The notes: generated by a model from the sequence alone, not told the origin. DNA of 64,000 nt from Roseomonas gilardii subsp. gilardii (GCF_023078375.1 NZ_CP095555.1:1-64000); one strand, 5' to 3'. Positions 43,123-53,550 are shown, numbered from the stretch's first letter. A program made the numbers and translations.

Positions 43123-43920
43123 ATGATCCAGGGCGACACAGCGGTGGGAGAAGCACGCCGGCAGGACCGGTTGCGGCGCCTCGCCGAGATGTTGCGGCGC
43201 AGCGGCCCCTTGCGGCTCGGTGATGCGGCCGCGGCCCTTCACGTCTCCTCCATGACCTTACGGCGGGATCTTTCGCAGTCGCGGCACGGGCTTACCCTCC
43301 TGGGAGGACATGTGCTGCTGCAAGGTGGCCCACCCGCCGAGAGCCCCTATGCGCTGGAGCGGGAGCAGGACAGCCATGCCGCCGCCAAGCGCCAGGCCGG
43401 GCGCCATGCCGCCGCGCTGGTGGAGGATGGAGATAAGTTGTTCATCGACTGCGGCACCACCACGCCGCACTTGGTGGAAGCCCTGGCACCTGGACTGGCG
43501 CTGACCGTGTTCTGCTATGCGCTGAACATCGCGAACCTGCTCAGCCATCGGCCTCGCACCCAGCTCCTGTTGCTCGGCGGGCTGTTCCACCCCGCCTCGG
43601 CCAGCTTCGCTTCGGACGAGGTGCTGGCCGGCCTGCGCCGGTCGCGGATCGACAAGGCCTTCGTCTCGGCCGGCGGCGTGGAGGCAGCCCTGGGTGCCTC
43701 CTGCTCCCATGCCCATGAGGTGCCGGTGAAGCAGGCGGCCATCGCCAGTGCCCGGCGCGCCATCCTCGTGGTCGATGACAGCAAGCTCGGCGCGCGTAAG
43801 CCTGCTGGCTTCGCCCCGCTTTCCGCCTTCGAACGAATCGTCACCAATCCGCCCCGCGAGGCTGCGGCGGCGGACCTTCTACGCCAGGCCGGGGCCCGCC
43901 TCGACCTGGCCGAGGGTTGA
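43123..43920 (+). CDS. DeoR-family transcriptional regulator
   Basis: The protein has 265 residues from the ATG at 43123 with a GAGGAGAGGG site; the open frame further upstream is rejected. Residues about 10-65 form the DeoR winged helix ([38 protein letters not shown]). The sugar-phosphate sensor domain has [17 protein letters not shown] and a [19 protein letters not shown] segment. It probably represses the divergent deoC/ABC operon and the FGGY kinase that follows 22 bases later. Confidence 0.85.
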   Translation: MIQGDTAVGEARRQDRLRRLAEMLRRSGPLRLGDAAAALHVSSMTLRRDLSQSRHGLTLLGGHVLLQGGPPAESPYALEREQDSHAAAKRQAGRHAAALVEDGDKLFIDCGTTTPHLVEALAPGLALTVFCYALNIANLLSHRPRTQLLLLGGLFHPASASFASDEVLAGLRRSRIDKAFVSAGGVEAALGASCSHAHEVPVKQAAIASARRAILVVDDSKLGARKPAGFAPLSAFERIVTNPPREAAAADLLRQAGARLDLAEG

Positions 43921-43942
43921 GCCGGGAGCAGGAGTTTCCGCC

Positions 43943-45574
43943 ATGCAGGAGATCGTCATCGGTGTGGATGTCGGCACCGGCAGTGCCCGTGCCGGCGCCT
44001 TCACGCTGGACGGCAGGATGTTGGTCCAGGCGGTGCACCCGATCCGGCTCTGGCGGCCCCGGCCCGATTTCGCGCAGCAGTCCTCGGCGGATATCTGGGC
44101 CGCCGTCTGCCGGGCGGTCCGGGAGGTGCTGGCAGGGCGGACGGATCTCCACATTCGTGGCCTCGGCTTCGACGCCACCTGCTCGCTCGTGGTGCTGGAT
44201 GCCGGTGGCGGGCCGGTCTCCGTCAGCCCTGATGGTGAGGCGGAGCAGGATGTCGTCGTCTGGATGGACCATCGCGCCGCGGCGGAAGCCGAGGCAATCA
44301 ATGCGGGCTCCCACGAGGTCCTGCGCTATGTCGGCGGCCGCATCTCGCTGGAGATGCAGGTGCCCAAGCTGCTCTGGCTCAAGCACCACCTGCCGGGCTG
44401 CTGGCGGCGGGCGGCGCATTTCCTCGACCTGCCGGATTTCCTGACATGGCGCGCCACCGGCAGCCTGACGCGCTCGTTCTGCTCCACCGTCTGCAAATGG
44501 ACCTATCGCGGCGAGGAAGGGCGCTGGGACGAGGGGTTCTTCCGTGCCGTTGGACTGGAGGATCTGGCCGAGGAGGGCTTCCGCCGCATCGGCACAGCGA
44601 TCCTGCCAGTCGGCGCCCCCGTGCCGGGCGGGCTCAGCCCAGCGGCCGCCGCCGAGCTGGGATTGCCGCCGGGCACGCCGGTTGGCACCTCGGCGATCGA
44701 TGCCCATGCCGGTGGTCTGGGGGTGATCGGGGCCGCTCTGGAAGGCGGGGCGCCGGATGCGGAGGCGCTCCGGCACCGCCTCGCCCTGGTGGGCGGCACC
44801 TCCTCCTGCCACATGGCAGTGTCGGAGGTGCCGCGCTTCGTTCCGGGGATCTGGGGGCCGTATTTCTCCGCCATGCAGCCCGGCCTGTGGCTGAATGAGG
44901 GCGGTCAGTCGGCCACCGGGGCGCTGATCGACCATGTGATCACCGGCCACGCCGCCTATCCTTCCCTCGCCGAGGCGGCGCGGCAGGCGGGGGTGACGGT
45001 CTACCAGCGGTTGAACGAGCGCCTCGCCGTGCTGGCGGCCCCCCTGCCCTTCCCCGCTCTGCTGACCGAGGGGCTGCATGTCATGCCGGACTTCCACGGC
45101 AACCGCTCGCCCCGTGCCGATGCCTCGCTGCGCGGCATGGTCTCGGGCCTGCGCCTTTCCACGACGGAAGACGACCTGGCGCTGCTCTATCTCGCGACGA
45201 TCCAGGCCATCGCCTATGGGACACGCCATATCATCGAGGTGCTGAACGCCGAGGGCTATGCCATCGATACCGTGCTGGCCTGTGGCGGCGGCACGAAGAA
45301 CCCGGTCTTCCTGCGGGAACATGCGGACGCCACCGGATGCCGGATCGTGCTGCCCGGGGAGCCGGAGGCGATCCTGCTGGGCGCCGCCATGCTCGGCGCC
45401 GTCGCGGGGAGGGCGCAGGCCGATCTTCCGGCCGCCATGGCGACGATGAGCCGCGCCGGCGGCACCATCGCGCCCTCATCCGGCCCGGTGCAGCAATACC
45501 ATGCCCGGAAATACGCCGTGTTCCAGCAGATGCATGCCGACCAGCTCCGCTATCGCCGACTCATGTCCGGTTGA
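43943..45574 (+). CDS. FGGY-family carbohydrate kinase (ribulokinase-like)
   Basis: The protein has 543 residues from the ATG at 43943 with GAGCAGGAG upstream. N-terminal [19 protein letters not shown] is the phosphate loop of the FGGY/ASKHA fold. [24 protein letters not shown] and the C-terminal [21 protein letters not shown] complete the pattern of D-ribulokinase-type members. Its partners are deoC, a mutarotase-like protein and a ribose-type importer, so it should phosphorylate a pentulose or deoxy sugar. Because FGGY enzymes usually act on ketoses or polyols, an isomerase may be missing from this window. Confidence 0.85.
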   Translation: MQEIVIGVDVGTGSARAGAFTLDGRMLVQAVHPIRLWRPRPDFAQQSSADIWAAVCRAVREVLAGRTDLHIRGLGFDATCSLVVLDAGGGPVSVSPDGEAEQDVVVWMDHRAAAEAEAINAGSHEVLRYVGGRISLEMQVPKLLWLKHHLPGCWRRAAHFLDLPDFLTWRATGSLTRSFCSTVCKWTYRGEEGRWDEGFFRAVGLEDLAEEGFRRIGTAILPVGAPVPGGLSPAAAAELGLPPGTPVGTSAIDAHAGGLGVIGAALEGGAPDAEALRHRLALVGGTSSCHMAVSEVPRFVPGIWGPYFSAMQPGLWLNEGGQSATGALIDHVITGHAAYPSLAEAARQAGVTVYQRLNERLAVLAAPLPFPALLTEGLHVMPDFHGNRSPRADASLRGMVSGLRLSTTEDDLALLYLATIQAIAYGTRHIIEVLNAEGYAIDTVLACGGGTKNPVFLREHADATGCRIVLPGEPEAILLGAAMLGAVAGRAQADLPAAMATMSRAGGTIAPSSGPVQQYHARKYAVFQQMHADQLRYRRLMSG

Positions 45575-45627
45575 CGGAGGCAGCACGGGGATCGTCACCG
45601 GCGCCCGGTCAACGACACCATGCGGGA

Positions 45628-45783
45628 TCACTCGTGTATCCTGGCTTGCTGTTCCAGTACCGCAAGGAAGGCCTGGGCGGCCGGTGAAAGAGCGCGCTGG
45701 GTGGCGGCGTCACACGATCCCTCGCGCTCGACGCCCATGGCAAATGTCTCGCTTCCCTGATGCTGGAACTGGACATCCTGGCC
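45628..45783 (-). pseudogene. Possible C-terminal fragment of a LysR-type regulator
   Basis: In one minus-strand frame the text ends TQRALSPAAQAFLAVLEQQ and a stop at 45628-45630. This reads like the last helix of a LysR substrate-binding domain. There is no start codon and no helix-turn-helix nearby. It may be a relic between two convergent operons. The match is short and could be chance. Confidence 0.3.
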
Positions 45784-45838
45784 GACGCCAGCCCCTCTTG
45801 AGAAGCCGGAGCATGCGGGGCGGCCCGAGGCGTGTGTC

Positions 45839-46642
45839 TCAGGCCTGTAAGATCCACTCGTGGTCGGGGTCGTTATGGAAGCGCCAGTTCCGCACCGGCC
45901 CCGCCATGACGTTCAGGTAGTAGAGGTCGTAACCGTGGATCGTGGCACAAGGGTGGTAGCCCTTGGGCACGAGTGTCAGGTCTCCATCCTCCAGCAGCAT
46001 GGTCTCGTCCAGGCTGCGGTCATCCGTATAGACCCGCTGGAAGGCGAAGCCCTGTGGAGGGTTGAGCCGGTGGTAGTAGGTTTCCTCCAGGAGGGTCTGC
46101 CGTGGCGGATCGTCCTCGTCATGACGGTGTGGCGGGTAGCTGGAGGTGTTGCCGCCGGGGGTGATCACCTCCACCACCAGCAGCCCATCCGCTTCCGCCG
46201 TCTCCGGCAGGATGTTGGTGACATGGCGGGTGTTGCTGCCCCTGCCCCGCATCTCCTGCGTCACGTCGTCCGGCGCGATGCGCCGGGCCGCGCGCCTGCC
46301 CGCTTCGCCTGGCGCGCTGCAGACGGCCAGCACGGCTTCCTCCGGCCCCTCCCCCACGGCCGTCCAGGGGGCGCCCGCCGGGACATAGACGGAATCCGGC
46401 CGGCCCTCGAAGGGCGAGGCCCGCCCCCCGATAACCCCGAAATCCTGCCCCGCGGCGGCGATGCGCGCCTTGCCGGACACAAGGACGAGGCAGGCCTCGC
46501 GCTCCGGCTCGCCACCCGCCGCCTCGGCCCCGGGCCGCAGCCGGTGAAGGTCGAAGCCGACATAGGTCCAGCCGGCAGTTTCGGGCGTCACATGGAGCAC
46601 GCGGCCGGAATTTCCCTGCGGCCGCAGGCGCAATCTGGACAT
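45839..46642 (-). CDS. iolB: 5-deoxy-glucuronate isomerase
   Basis: The protein has 267 residues from the ATG at 46642 behind GGGAGGCAAGG. It is a double cupin with the metal site in SSYPPHRHDEDDPPRQTLLEE and the second cupin GFAFQRVYTDD / LVPKGYHPCATIHGYDLYYL. It converts 5-deoxy-glucuronate to 2-deoxy-5-keto-gluconate. It is the last gene of the iol operon. Confidence 0.9.
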   Translation of the reverse strand: MSRLRLRPQGNSGRVLHVTPETAGWTYVGFDLHRLRPGAEAAGGEPEREACLVLVSGKARIAAAGQDFGVIGGRASPFEGRPDSVYVPAGAPWTAVGEGPEEAVLAVCSAPGEAGRRAARRIAPDDVTQEMRGRGSNTRHVTNILPETAEADGLLVVEVITPGGNTSSYPPHRHDEDDPPRQTLLEETYYHRLNPPQGFAFQRVYTDDRSLDETMLLEDGDLTLVPKGYHPCATIHGYDLYYLNVMAGPVRNWRFHNDPDHEWILQA

Positions 46643-46659
46643 GCCTTGCCTCCCTCGTT

Positions 46660-47577
46660 TCAAGCGGCGCGCGTTGCCACCGGCCCGGACAGGCGCGGGC
46701 CGAAGCCTGCGTCCTTCAGGAAGCCGACGAGGCTGTCGAAGCCCATGCGGACATAGGTCTCCGGCGGCGCCTTCAGCGGGTCCTGCTCCGCCTCGATGAC
46801 CACCCAACCCGCATAGTCGGGGATCGCGCGGAAGACGGAGACATAGTCCACCGACCCGTCGCCCGGCACGGTATAGACCCCCTCCATCACGGAGCGGAGG
46901 AAGGACCAGTCCTCCGCCATCGCCCGCCCCGCGACCGGCAGGCGCACGTCCTTCGCATGGACATGGGCGATGCGGTCGCGATGGCGCGCGGCCAGGACCG
47001 CCGGATCGGCACCGGCCCAGGTCGCATGCCCCGTGTCGAGCAGCAGATGCACCGCCGCGCCCGTGCCCTGCATCAGCCGGCCGATCTCCGCCTCGGTCTG
47101 CACCACCGTGCCCATGTGGTGGTGATAGACCAGGGCCAGGCCCTCCGCCGCGATCATCTCCGCGAAGCGGGTCAGCCGGGGCAGGAACCGGTTCCACTCG
47201 GCCTCATCCATCACCGGCCGCGCGGAAAGCGGCGTGCCTTCCAGCGGATGCACCGTGCGGGTGCATTCGCAGGTGATAAAGACCTTGCTGCCCAGGGCCT
47301 TCAGCTTCGCCAGATGCGCCTGCGCCGCGGCCAGTTCCGCCTCGGGATCGCGCTCCAGCAGAAAAGTCGAGTACCATCCGCCGACCAGGGCCAGGCCGTG
47401 GCGGCCCAGCACCTCCGCCAGTGCCTTAGGGTCGGAGGGGAACTTGTTGCCGAGTTCCATGCCCTCCAGCCCGATTTCCCTGGCCTGGGTCAGGCACTGC
47501 TCAAGGGTGATGTGGCCGCCGATCTCCGGCTTGTCGTCATTCGACCAGCAGATCGGGTTGGCGCCGATGCGGATCAT
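46660..47577 (-). CDS. iolE: Inosose dehydratase
   Basis: The protein has 305 residues from the ATG at 47577 with a GGAGGG site. It is an AP-endonuclease-type TIM barrel: IGANPICWSNDDKPEIGG, GLEGMELGNKFPSD, YHHHMGTVVQTEAE, HLLLDTGHATWAGADP and HVHAKDVR, which give the metal ligands. It dehydrates scyllo-inosose to the trihydroxycyclohexane-dione used by IolD. It is 52 bases after iolD. Confidence 0.9.
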   Translation of the reverse strand: MIRIGANPICWSNDDKPEIGGHITLEQCLTQAREIGLEGMELGNKFPSDPKALAEVLGRHGLALVGGWYSTFLLERDPEAELAAAQAHLAKLKALGSKVFITCECTRTVHPLEGTPLSARPVMDEAEWNRFLPRLTRFAEMIAAEGLALVYHHHMGTVVQTEAEIGRLMQGTGAAVHLLLDTGHATWAGADPAVLAARHRDRIAHVHAKDVRLPVAGRAMAEDWSFLRSVMEGVYTVPGDGSVDYVSVFRAIPDYAGWVVIEAEQDPLKAPPETYVRMGFDSLVGFLKDAGFGPRLSGPVATRAA

Positions 47578-47629
47578 GCATGTCCTCCCTGGCGCCCGTC
47601 TCTCGTGGCGGGCGCGGTGCTTGTGAATC

Positions 47630-49479
47630 TCAGTCGAAACGCTGGCCCTGCCGCGCGGCGTCGTAGCGGGAGCGGGCGGCCGCGACCTCCGGGCGCTGGC
47701 TGACCTCGGGCACCGCGACATCCCACCAGTGGCCACCTTCCCGGGTGATGATGGCCGGATCGGTATCGATGACGATCACCGTGGCGCGCGGCGCGTTCCG
47801 GGCCTCGCGCACAGCCTGTTCCAACTCGGCCAGGGAGGCGACATGCCGGGCGTCGGCACCCAGGCTGCGCGCATGGGCCGCGAAGTCGATCTCCGGCAGC
47901 GTGTCGTGCCGCGCATCGGCAAGGAGGTTGTTGAAGGCGGCCCCGCCGCATCCGGCCTGAAGCCGGTTGATGCAGCCATAGCCGCGATTGTCCAGCAGCA
48001 CGACGGTGAAGCGCAACCCCAGCATGACCGCGCTCGCCAGCTCCGAATTCAGCATGAGGTAGGAACCATCGCCAACCATGACGACGACCTCCTCCTCCGG
48101 CCGTGCCAGCTTCACGCCCAGCCCGCCGGCGATCTCGTAGCCCATGCAGGAGAAGCCGTATTCGAGGTGGTAACGGCCGGGCGCGGTCGGGCGCCAGAGC
48201 TTGTGCAACTCGCCGGGCAGGCCACCCGCGGCACAGACCACGGTGGCATTCCAGTCGAGCGCACGACCGACGGCGCCGATCACCTGCGCGTCGGAGGGCA
48301 GGGCCGCGCCGTCCGTCGGGGCCATGGCGCGGTCCGCCGCCGCCACCCAGTCACGCTTCAGCGCCTCCGCACCTTCCCGCCAGGCTCCGGGAGCGGCGTA
48401 GTCCGGCAGCCCTTCCTCCAGCGCCGCGAGGCCGGTGACGAGGTCGGCGACCAGGGGCATGGCGCGGTGCTTGCCGGCATCGAAGGGCTGGATGTTGAGG
48501 CCAAGGATCTTCCGCCCCTCCCCCCGGAACAGGGACCAGGAGCCGGTGGTGAAATCCTGCAGCCTTGTCCCCGCGGCAATGATGACATCCGCCTCCTCCG
48601 CCAGCGCATTGGCCGCCGAGCTGCCGGTGACGCCGATGGACCCCATGGCCAGCGGATGCCCGAAGGGCAGTGAGGACTTGCCGGCCTGGGTTTCCGCCAC
48701 CGGAATCCCGTGCCGCTCGGCAAAAGCCGCCAACTCGCCAGCCGCCCCGGCATAGAGGACACCGCCCCCGGCCACGATCAACGGCTTGCGCGCGCCCGCA
48801 GCAGCGCGACGGCGCGGGCGGCCTCGGCCTCGCAGGGACGGGGCCGCCGCCTGTTCCAGACCCGGCGGCCGAAGAATGCTTCCGGATAGTCATAAGCCTC
48901 GGCCTGCACGTCCTGGCACAGGGACAGCGTGACCGGGCCGCATTCGGCGGGATCGGTCAGCACCGCCATGGCGCGTTCCAGCGCCGGGATGATCTGCTCT
49001 GGCCGGGTGATCCGGTCGTAGAACCGGGAGATCGGCCGGAAGCAGTCATTGGCCGAGATGGTGGCATCGCCGAAATCCTCGACCTGCTGCAGCACCGGGT
49101 CCGGGCGGCGGCTGGCGAAGACATCCCCGGGCAGGAGCAGCAGCGGCAGGCGGTTCACATGCGCCACGGCGCAGGCGGTGGCGAGGTTCAGCGCTCCGGG
49201 GCCGATGGAGGTGGTGACCGCCATCATGCGGCGGCGGAAGCTGGCCTTGGCGAAGGCAATGGCCGCATGGGCCATGCCCTGCTCGTTATGCCCGCGCAGG
49301 ACCGGAAGACGCTCACGCTCCTGGTACAGCGCCTCGCCGAGCGCGGCGACGTTGCCATGGCCGAAAATGGCCCAGACACCGGCGAAGAGCGGCACTTCCC
49401 GGCCATCGATCTCGGTGAACTGGTTGGCCAGGAAGCGCGTCAGCGCCTGCGACATGGTGAGGCGGATGGTGCCGGTCAT
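47630..49479 (-). pseudogene. iolD: 3D-trihydroxycyclohexane-1,2-dione hydrolase with one-base frameshift
   Basis: The ATG at 49479 has an excellent GGAGGGG site. The N-terminal TPP-binding domain (GHNEQGMAHAAIAFAKAS, TSIGPGALNLATACA) runs to a TGA at 48778. The rest (KPLIVAGGGVLYAG, the central domain, then the TPP/Mg site VMVGDGSYLMLNSELAS...LLDNRGYG) continues in another frame to 47630. One missing base in the GCGCGCGC tract at 48788-48797 explains the shift, and with it restored the protein would be about 616 residues, normal for IolD. If real, inositol growth through this pathway would be blocked. A sequence error is equally likely. Confidence 0.85.
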
Positions 49480-49540
49480 TTCCCCTCCGGATGGTCTTTC
49501 GTTGTTTCCCGGAGCGGATACCGTGCTCCGGCGCATGACG

Positions 49541-51466
49541 TCAGGCCGCCCGTGCCTGGCGCAGGGCCTGCCAGCCCTCCACGAGCCGCCCGAAGCGCGC
49601 GGCCATCTCGGCTATGGCATCCTCGTCCCCGATCCGGCCGGCGAGCCAGTTCTCCACCGCTTCGGCAAAAATGGTGCGCCCGACCGCGAAGCCGCGGACC
49701 AGCCGCGACAGGCTGGCCTGGCGGAAGGACTGCATGAGTTCGGCTTCCGGTGCCTCCAGGCCGAGCAGCAGGATGCCGCGGCAATAGGGGTCATTCGCCA
49801 GAATGGCTTCATCGATGGCGTGCCAGGCTGCCGGACCCTGATTGGCTTCCAGCTTCCACAGGTCGGGCCGGATGCCCAGTGCATAGAGGCGCCGGATCGC
49901 CAAGGCGACGGTGTCGTCGCCCAGTGGACCGGTTTTGGCGGCGATGATCTCGACCATCAGCTCCAGCCCGGCGCCGCGCGTGGCTTCATGAAGCTGGAGC
50001 AGCGCCTGCTCCTGCTGCTCGCGCAGTCCGGCCGGATCGTCGGGGTGATAGAAGCAGAGGCATTTGACCGTGTGGTTCAACGGCCAGTTGCGCAGATGGC
50101 TGCCGAGATCCGCCATGCCGTCGAAAGCCAGTGGCCGTGAGCCGGGCTTCTCGACGGGCCGCCCGATCCAGAAGTTGCGCGGCACCTTCGCGAAGGCTTC
50201 GGTGCCGTAGGTGCCGTCGATCAGCACGCCATAGCCGTCCCGTCCCCCGGCCACACGGGCCGCGGCCTCGACGGCGAGGGCCTTGAACCTGTCGATGCGC
50301 TGGCGCGGCACACCGAGGCGGTCGGCCAGGGCCTCGATCTGGGCGCGGTGGTCGCAGGCAAGGGCGAGGATGCTTTCCGGTTGCGGCCGGCGCGTCGTGG
50401 CCCAGTGGATGTGGTTCAGATCGGCATCGCGCCGCAGGGCACGATGCGGGCTGCCATGCCGCAGGAAGTGCTGCAGTTCCGGAAAGGTCGGGATCTCGGG
50501 GGAGCAGAGCAGGCGCGACACGGCGAAGGCGCCGCAGGCATTGGCCCAGGTGGCGGCGGTGGACCAGCTTTCGCCACCGAGCCAGCCACGCAGCAGGCCG
50601 GACATGAAGGCGTCGCCCGCGCCCAGCACGTTATAGACCTCGATCGGGAAGCCCTGGCCGAGGATGCCGTCCTCCAGCCTGTCGCTGATCGGGCCGTCAT
50701 AGACGATGCAGCCCATGGGGCCGCGCTTGAGCACGATGGTGGCGGCGGAGACCGAGCGGATCGTCCTGAGCGCGGCCAGAAGGTCCTCTGCCCCGGAAGC
50801 GATCAGGATCTCCTCTTCCGTGCCCACGATCAGGTCGCATTCGGGCAGGACCGGCCGGAGCTGCGCGGACACGCGATCGGACTTCACATAGCGTGCGAAG
50901 CCCTCCGCGTGTCCCGCGAGGCCCCAGAGATTGGGGCGGTAATCGACATCGAGCACGACCCGTGTACCGGCCTCCTTCGCGGCGCGGATCGCCTTCCATT
51001 GCGCCGCCCCGGTGTTGGGACGGGAGAAATGCGTGCCGGTGACGACCAGGGCGTGGGAGGAGGCGATGAAGGCGGGGTCGATATCCTCCTCGGAAAGCGC
51101 CATGTCGGCGCAATCCTCGCGATAGAAGATCATCGGCGAGGTATGGTCCGCCTCCACCGCCAGCAGGACCAGTGCGGTCAGGCGTTGCGGGTCGGTCACG
51201 ACGCCTCGCGTCTCGACGCCTTCGCGTGAGAGCTGCTCGCGGATGAAGTTCCCCATCTGCTCCGCGCCGACCCGCGTTACCAGGGCCGAACGCAGCCCCA
51301 GCCTGGCCGTACCGATGGCGATATTGGCGGGGCATCCGCCGACCGACTTGGCGAAGGAGGCGATGTCCTCCAGCCGCGAACCGATCTGCTGTCCGTAGAG
51401 ATCCACTGAGGAACGGCCGATCGCGATGACGTCGAGCAAGCGAGTTTCGGCTGTATCATCCATCAT
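49541..51466 (-). CDS. iolC: 5-dehydro-2-deoxygluconokinase fused to DUF2090 aldolase-like domain
   Basis: The protein has 641 residues. Residues about 10-335 form the PfkB kinase, with DVIAIGRSSVDLYGQQIGSR, SVGGCPANIAIGTARLGL and the catalytic NVLGAGDAFMSGLLRG. From about 345 onward a DUF2090 domain follows (ILALACDHRAQIEALADRLG, VKCLCFYHPDD, LELMVEIIAAK), a TIM-barrel fold expected to cleave the kinase product to dihydroxyacetone phosphate and malonate semialdehyde. The fusion is common in alphaproteobacterial inositol operons and probably replaces a separate iolJ. No iolA is in the window. Confidence 0.9.
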   Translation of the reverse strand: MMDDTAETRLLDVIAIGRSSVDLYGQQIGSRLEDIASFAKSVGGCPANIAIGTARLGLRSALVTRVGAEQMGNFIREQLSREGVETRGVVTDPQRLTALVLLAVEADHTSPMIFYREDCADMALSEEDIDPAFIASSHALVVTGTHFSRPNTGAAQWKAIRAAKEAGTRVVLDVDYRPNLWGLAGHAEGFARYVKSDRVSAQLRPVLPECDLIVGTEEEILIASGAEDLLAALRTIRSVSAATIVLKRGPMGCIVYDGPISDRLEDGILGQGFPIEVYNVLGAGDAFMSGLLRGWLGGESWSTAATWANACGAFAVSRLLCSPEIPTFPELQHFLRHGSPHRALRRDADLNHIHWATTRRPQPESILALACDHRAQIEALADRLGVPRQRIDRFKALAVEAAARVAGGRDGYGVLIDGTYGTEAFAKVPRNFWIGRPVEKPGSRPLAFDGMADLGSHLRNWPLNHTVKCLCFYHPDDPAGLREQQEQALLQLHEATRGAGLELMVEIIAAKTGPLGDDTVALAIRRLYALGIRPDLWKLEANQGPAAWHAIDEAILANDPYCRGILLLGLEAPEAELMQSFRQASLSRLVRGFAVGRTIFAEAVENWLAGRIGDEDAIAEMAARFGRLVEGWQALRQARAA

Positions 51467-51530
51467 AGACGTTCCGTTCCATCTTGCTTGTTTCGGGAGG
51501 ACATGACCGCCATGAGGTCATTTGCCTGAA

Positions 51531-52406
51531 TCAGGAACCGCGCCGGACCTCCGCCACCATGACGGTCAGCGTCATGGCCAGGGCGAGACTGGCGGAGAGG
51601 AGGCGGAAGCCATGAAGATCGGCCTCCACCACCTCGAACCAGAGAGAGGATTTCGCCACGAGCGGGCTGAAGGGGCTGTCGGTGATCGCGACCAGTGGAG
51701 CATTGCGCTCCGCCACCATGTGCGCATGGGCAATCGTGGTGGAGGCATAGGGCGAGAAGCTGATCGCCACGGCCGCATCGCGCTTCGTGACGAAGGAAAG
51801 GGTTTCCTGGTCGGTTCCCGCCGGCGAGCCGATCAGCACGTTCTTCACGCCGAGCTTGCCGAAGCTGTAGCTCATATAGGCGCTGATCGGGAAGGAGCGG
51901 CGTTGCGCGATCAGGTAGATCGTATCGGCGGCCGCGAGAAGCTCAGCCGCGCGCTCGATCTGGCCGACATCGATCCGGTCATGCAACTGGGACAGGGAGC
52001 GCGTGGCGGCCTGGAAGAATCCGTCCAGGATGTTTGCCGCGAGCGAGCTCCGCCCCTCCGCCTGCTTCAGCGAGAGCAGGCGATCGTCGTAATTCGAGAC
52101 CTGGCTGCGCAGGCGATCGCGAAACAGGAGTTGGAGGTCGGAGAAGCCGTTCAACCCGACGGATTTGGAGAAGCGCACCAGGGTGGATGGTTGCACCCCT
52201 GCCCGCTCCGCGATTCCGGCCGCGGTGCCAAGGGCGACTTCCTCGGGCTCCGCCACGACGAAGGAGGCAACCTGAGCCAGGCGCTTGGGCAGCTTCACGC
52301 GACCCGATAGAAGCAGGTCGCGCAATTCCTGGTAGCTCCGCGGCGGTGCCGCAGCCCCAAGAAGACTGGCCGTGTCCTCCACAATATCGGGATCGTCCTG
52401 GTTCAT
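51531..52406 (-). CDS. RpiR-family regulator of the inositol genes (IolR type)
   Basis: The protein has 291 residues from the ATG at 52406; an ATG at 52451 is possible. The N-terminal RpiR helix-turn-helix (LPKRLAQVASFVVAEPEEVAL, AERAGVQPSTLVRFSKSVG) is followed by a SIS domain (ADTIYLIAQRRSFPISAYM, AVAISFSPYASTTI). In alphaproteobacteria the inositol repressor belongs to this family. It sits between iolG and iolC in the same operon, so it probably autoregulates and responds to a pathway phosphosugar. Confidence 0.85.
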   Translation of the reverse strand: MNQDDPDIVEDTASLLGAAAPPRSYQELRDLLLSGRVKLPKRLAQVASFVVAEPEEVALGTAAGIAERAGVQPSTLVRFSKSVGLNGFSDLQLLFRDRLRSQVSNYDDRLLSLKQAEGRSSLAANILDGFFQAATRSLSQLHDRIDVGQIERAAELLAAADTIYLIAQRRSFPISAYMSYSFGKLGVKNVLIGSPAGTDQETLSFVTKRDAAVAISFSPYASTTIAHAHMVAERNAPLVAITDSPFSPLVAKSSLWFEVVEADLHGFRLLSASLALAMTLTVMVAEVRRGS

Positions 52407-52471
52407 GGCGAGGCGCCTGCCTGCTTCGGCATGCCTGGTCCTGACGGCCATTTGCTCATCCTGTGCACCCG

Positions 52472-53464
52472 TCAGATCCGGACCGGGGCCCCTGTCTGCC
52501 ACGATGCCGTCGCGGCATCCGCCAGGCGCTGGGCGAGAAGGCCGTCCCGCCCGGATGGCGCAGGCGGCGTTCCCGTTTCGACATGCGACAGGAAGGCGGC
52601 CAGTTCCTCGCGGTAGGCATCGGCATAGCGCTGGAGGAAGAAGTCCTGGACCGGATCGGCCAGGAAACCAGCGCCGGTTGCGATCTCCACGGTGGATTTG
52701 TGGATGTTGCCGGCACGCAGCATGCCCTTGGAGCCATGCACCTCGATGCGCTGGTCGTAACCATAGCTGGCGCGGCGGGAGTTCGAGATCTGGCAGATGC
52801 GGCCCTGGGCGGTCTTCATCAGCACCGCGGCGGTATCGGCATCCCCGGCCTGCCCGATGGCCGGGTCCACCAGGGCCGATCCGATGGCATGGACCTCCAC
52901 CACCTCGTCGCCGCCAAGAAGGAAGCGCGTCATGTCGAAGTCGTGGATCATCATGTCGCGAAAGATCCCGCCGGAGGAGGCGACATAGGAAGCCGGGGGC
53001 GGTGCGGGGTCGCGCGAGATCACGGTCACCATCTCCACCTCGCCGACCATGCCTTCCACGAGGCGGCGGCGCAGTTCCGCGAAGTTCGGATCGAAACGGC
53101 GGTTGAAGCCGATCATCAAGGGCACGCCGGCCTTCTCCACCACGTCGAGGCAGGCGGCGATTCTTTCGGATGACAGGTCCACCGGCTTTTCACAGAAGAT
53201 CGCCTTGCCGGCGCGCGCGGCCCTTTCGATGAAACCGGCATGGGTGGTCGTGGGCGTGCCGATGATGACGGCATCCACATCGGGGCTTTCGATCGCGGCA
53301 TCCACGTCGCGGACCTCGGCTCCGGTCATCTGCGCGAGCTTCTCGGCCGCCGGCCGATGCGGATCGGCCACGGCAACAAGATGCGCGGCCGGCGAAGCTG
53401 CCACGTTCAGGCCATGGATGGCACCGATGCGACCGGCACCCAGAACAGCGATCCTCATCCTCAT
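52472..53464 (-). CDS. iolG: Inositol 2-dehydrogenase
   Basis: The protein has 330 residues from the first of two close ATGs. The Rossmann motif is RIAVLGAGRIGAIHG, followed by the Gfo/Idh/MocA lysine site FCEKPVDLS and GGIFRDMMIHDFDMTRFLLG, with the catalytic Asp-His pair in IHDFD. It oxidises myo-inositol to scyllo-inosose with NAD. It is the first gene of the iol operon, with a promoter at 53522-53550. Confidence 0.9.
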   Translation of the reverse strand: MRMRIAVLGAGRIGAIHGLNVAASPAAHLVAVADPHRPAAEKLAQMTGAEVRDVDAAIESPDVDAVIIGTPTTTHAGFIERAARAGKAIFCEKPVDLSSERIAACLDVVEKAGVPLMIGFNRRFDPNFAELRRRLVEGMVGEVEMVTVISRDPAPPPASYVASSGGIFRDMMIHDFDMTRFLLGGDEVVEVHAIGSALVDPAIGQAGDADTAAVLMKTAQGRICQISNSRRASYGYDQRIEVHGSKGMLRAGNIHKSTVEIATGAGFLADPVQDFFLQRYADAYREELAAFLSHVETGTPPAPSGRDGLLAQRLADAATASWQTGAPVRI

Positions 53465-53521
53465 CCCCCGTGGCGGGCCCTCAGGCCCAGCATCAGCCGT
53501 AATTTATCTTCCGTGGGGATC

Positions 53522-53550
53522 ATAATGGAATGAATATGCCGTATTGGCAA
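53522..53550 (-). promoter_or_regulatory. Sigma-70-like promoter of iolG
   Basis: On the minus strand TTGCCA (53550-53545) and CATTAT (53527-53522) are separated by exactly 17 bases, 58 bases upstream of the iolG start. The -35 matches five of six and the -10 four of six consensus positions. Confidence 0.5.
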
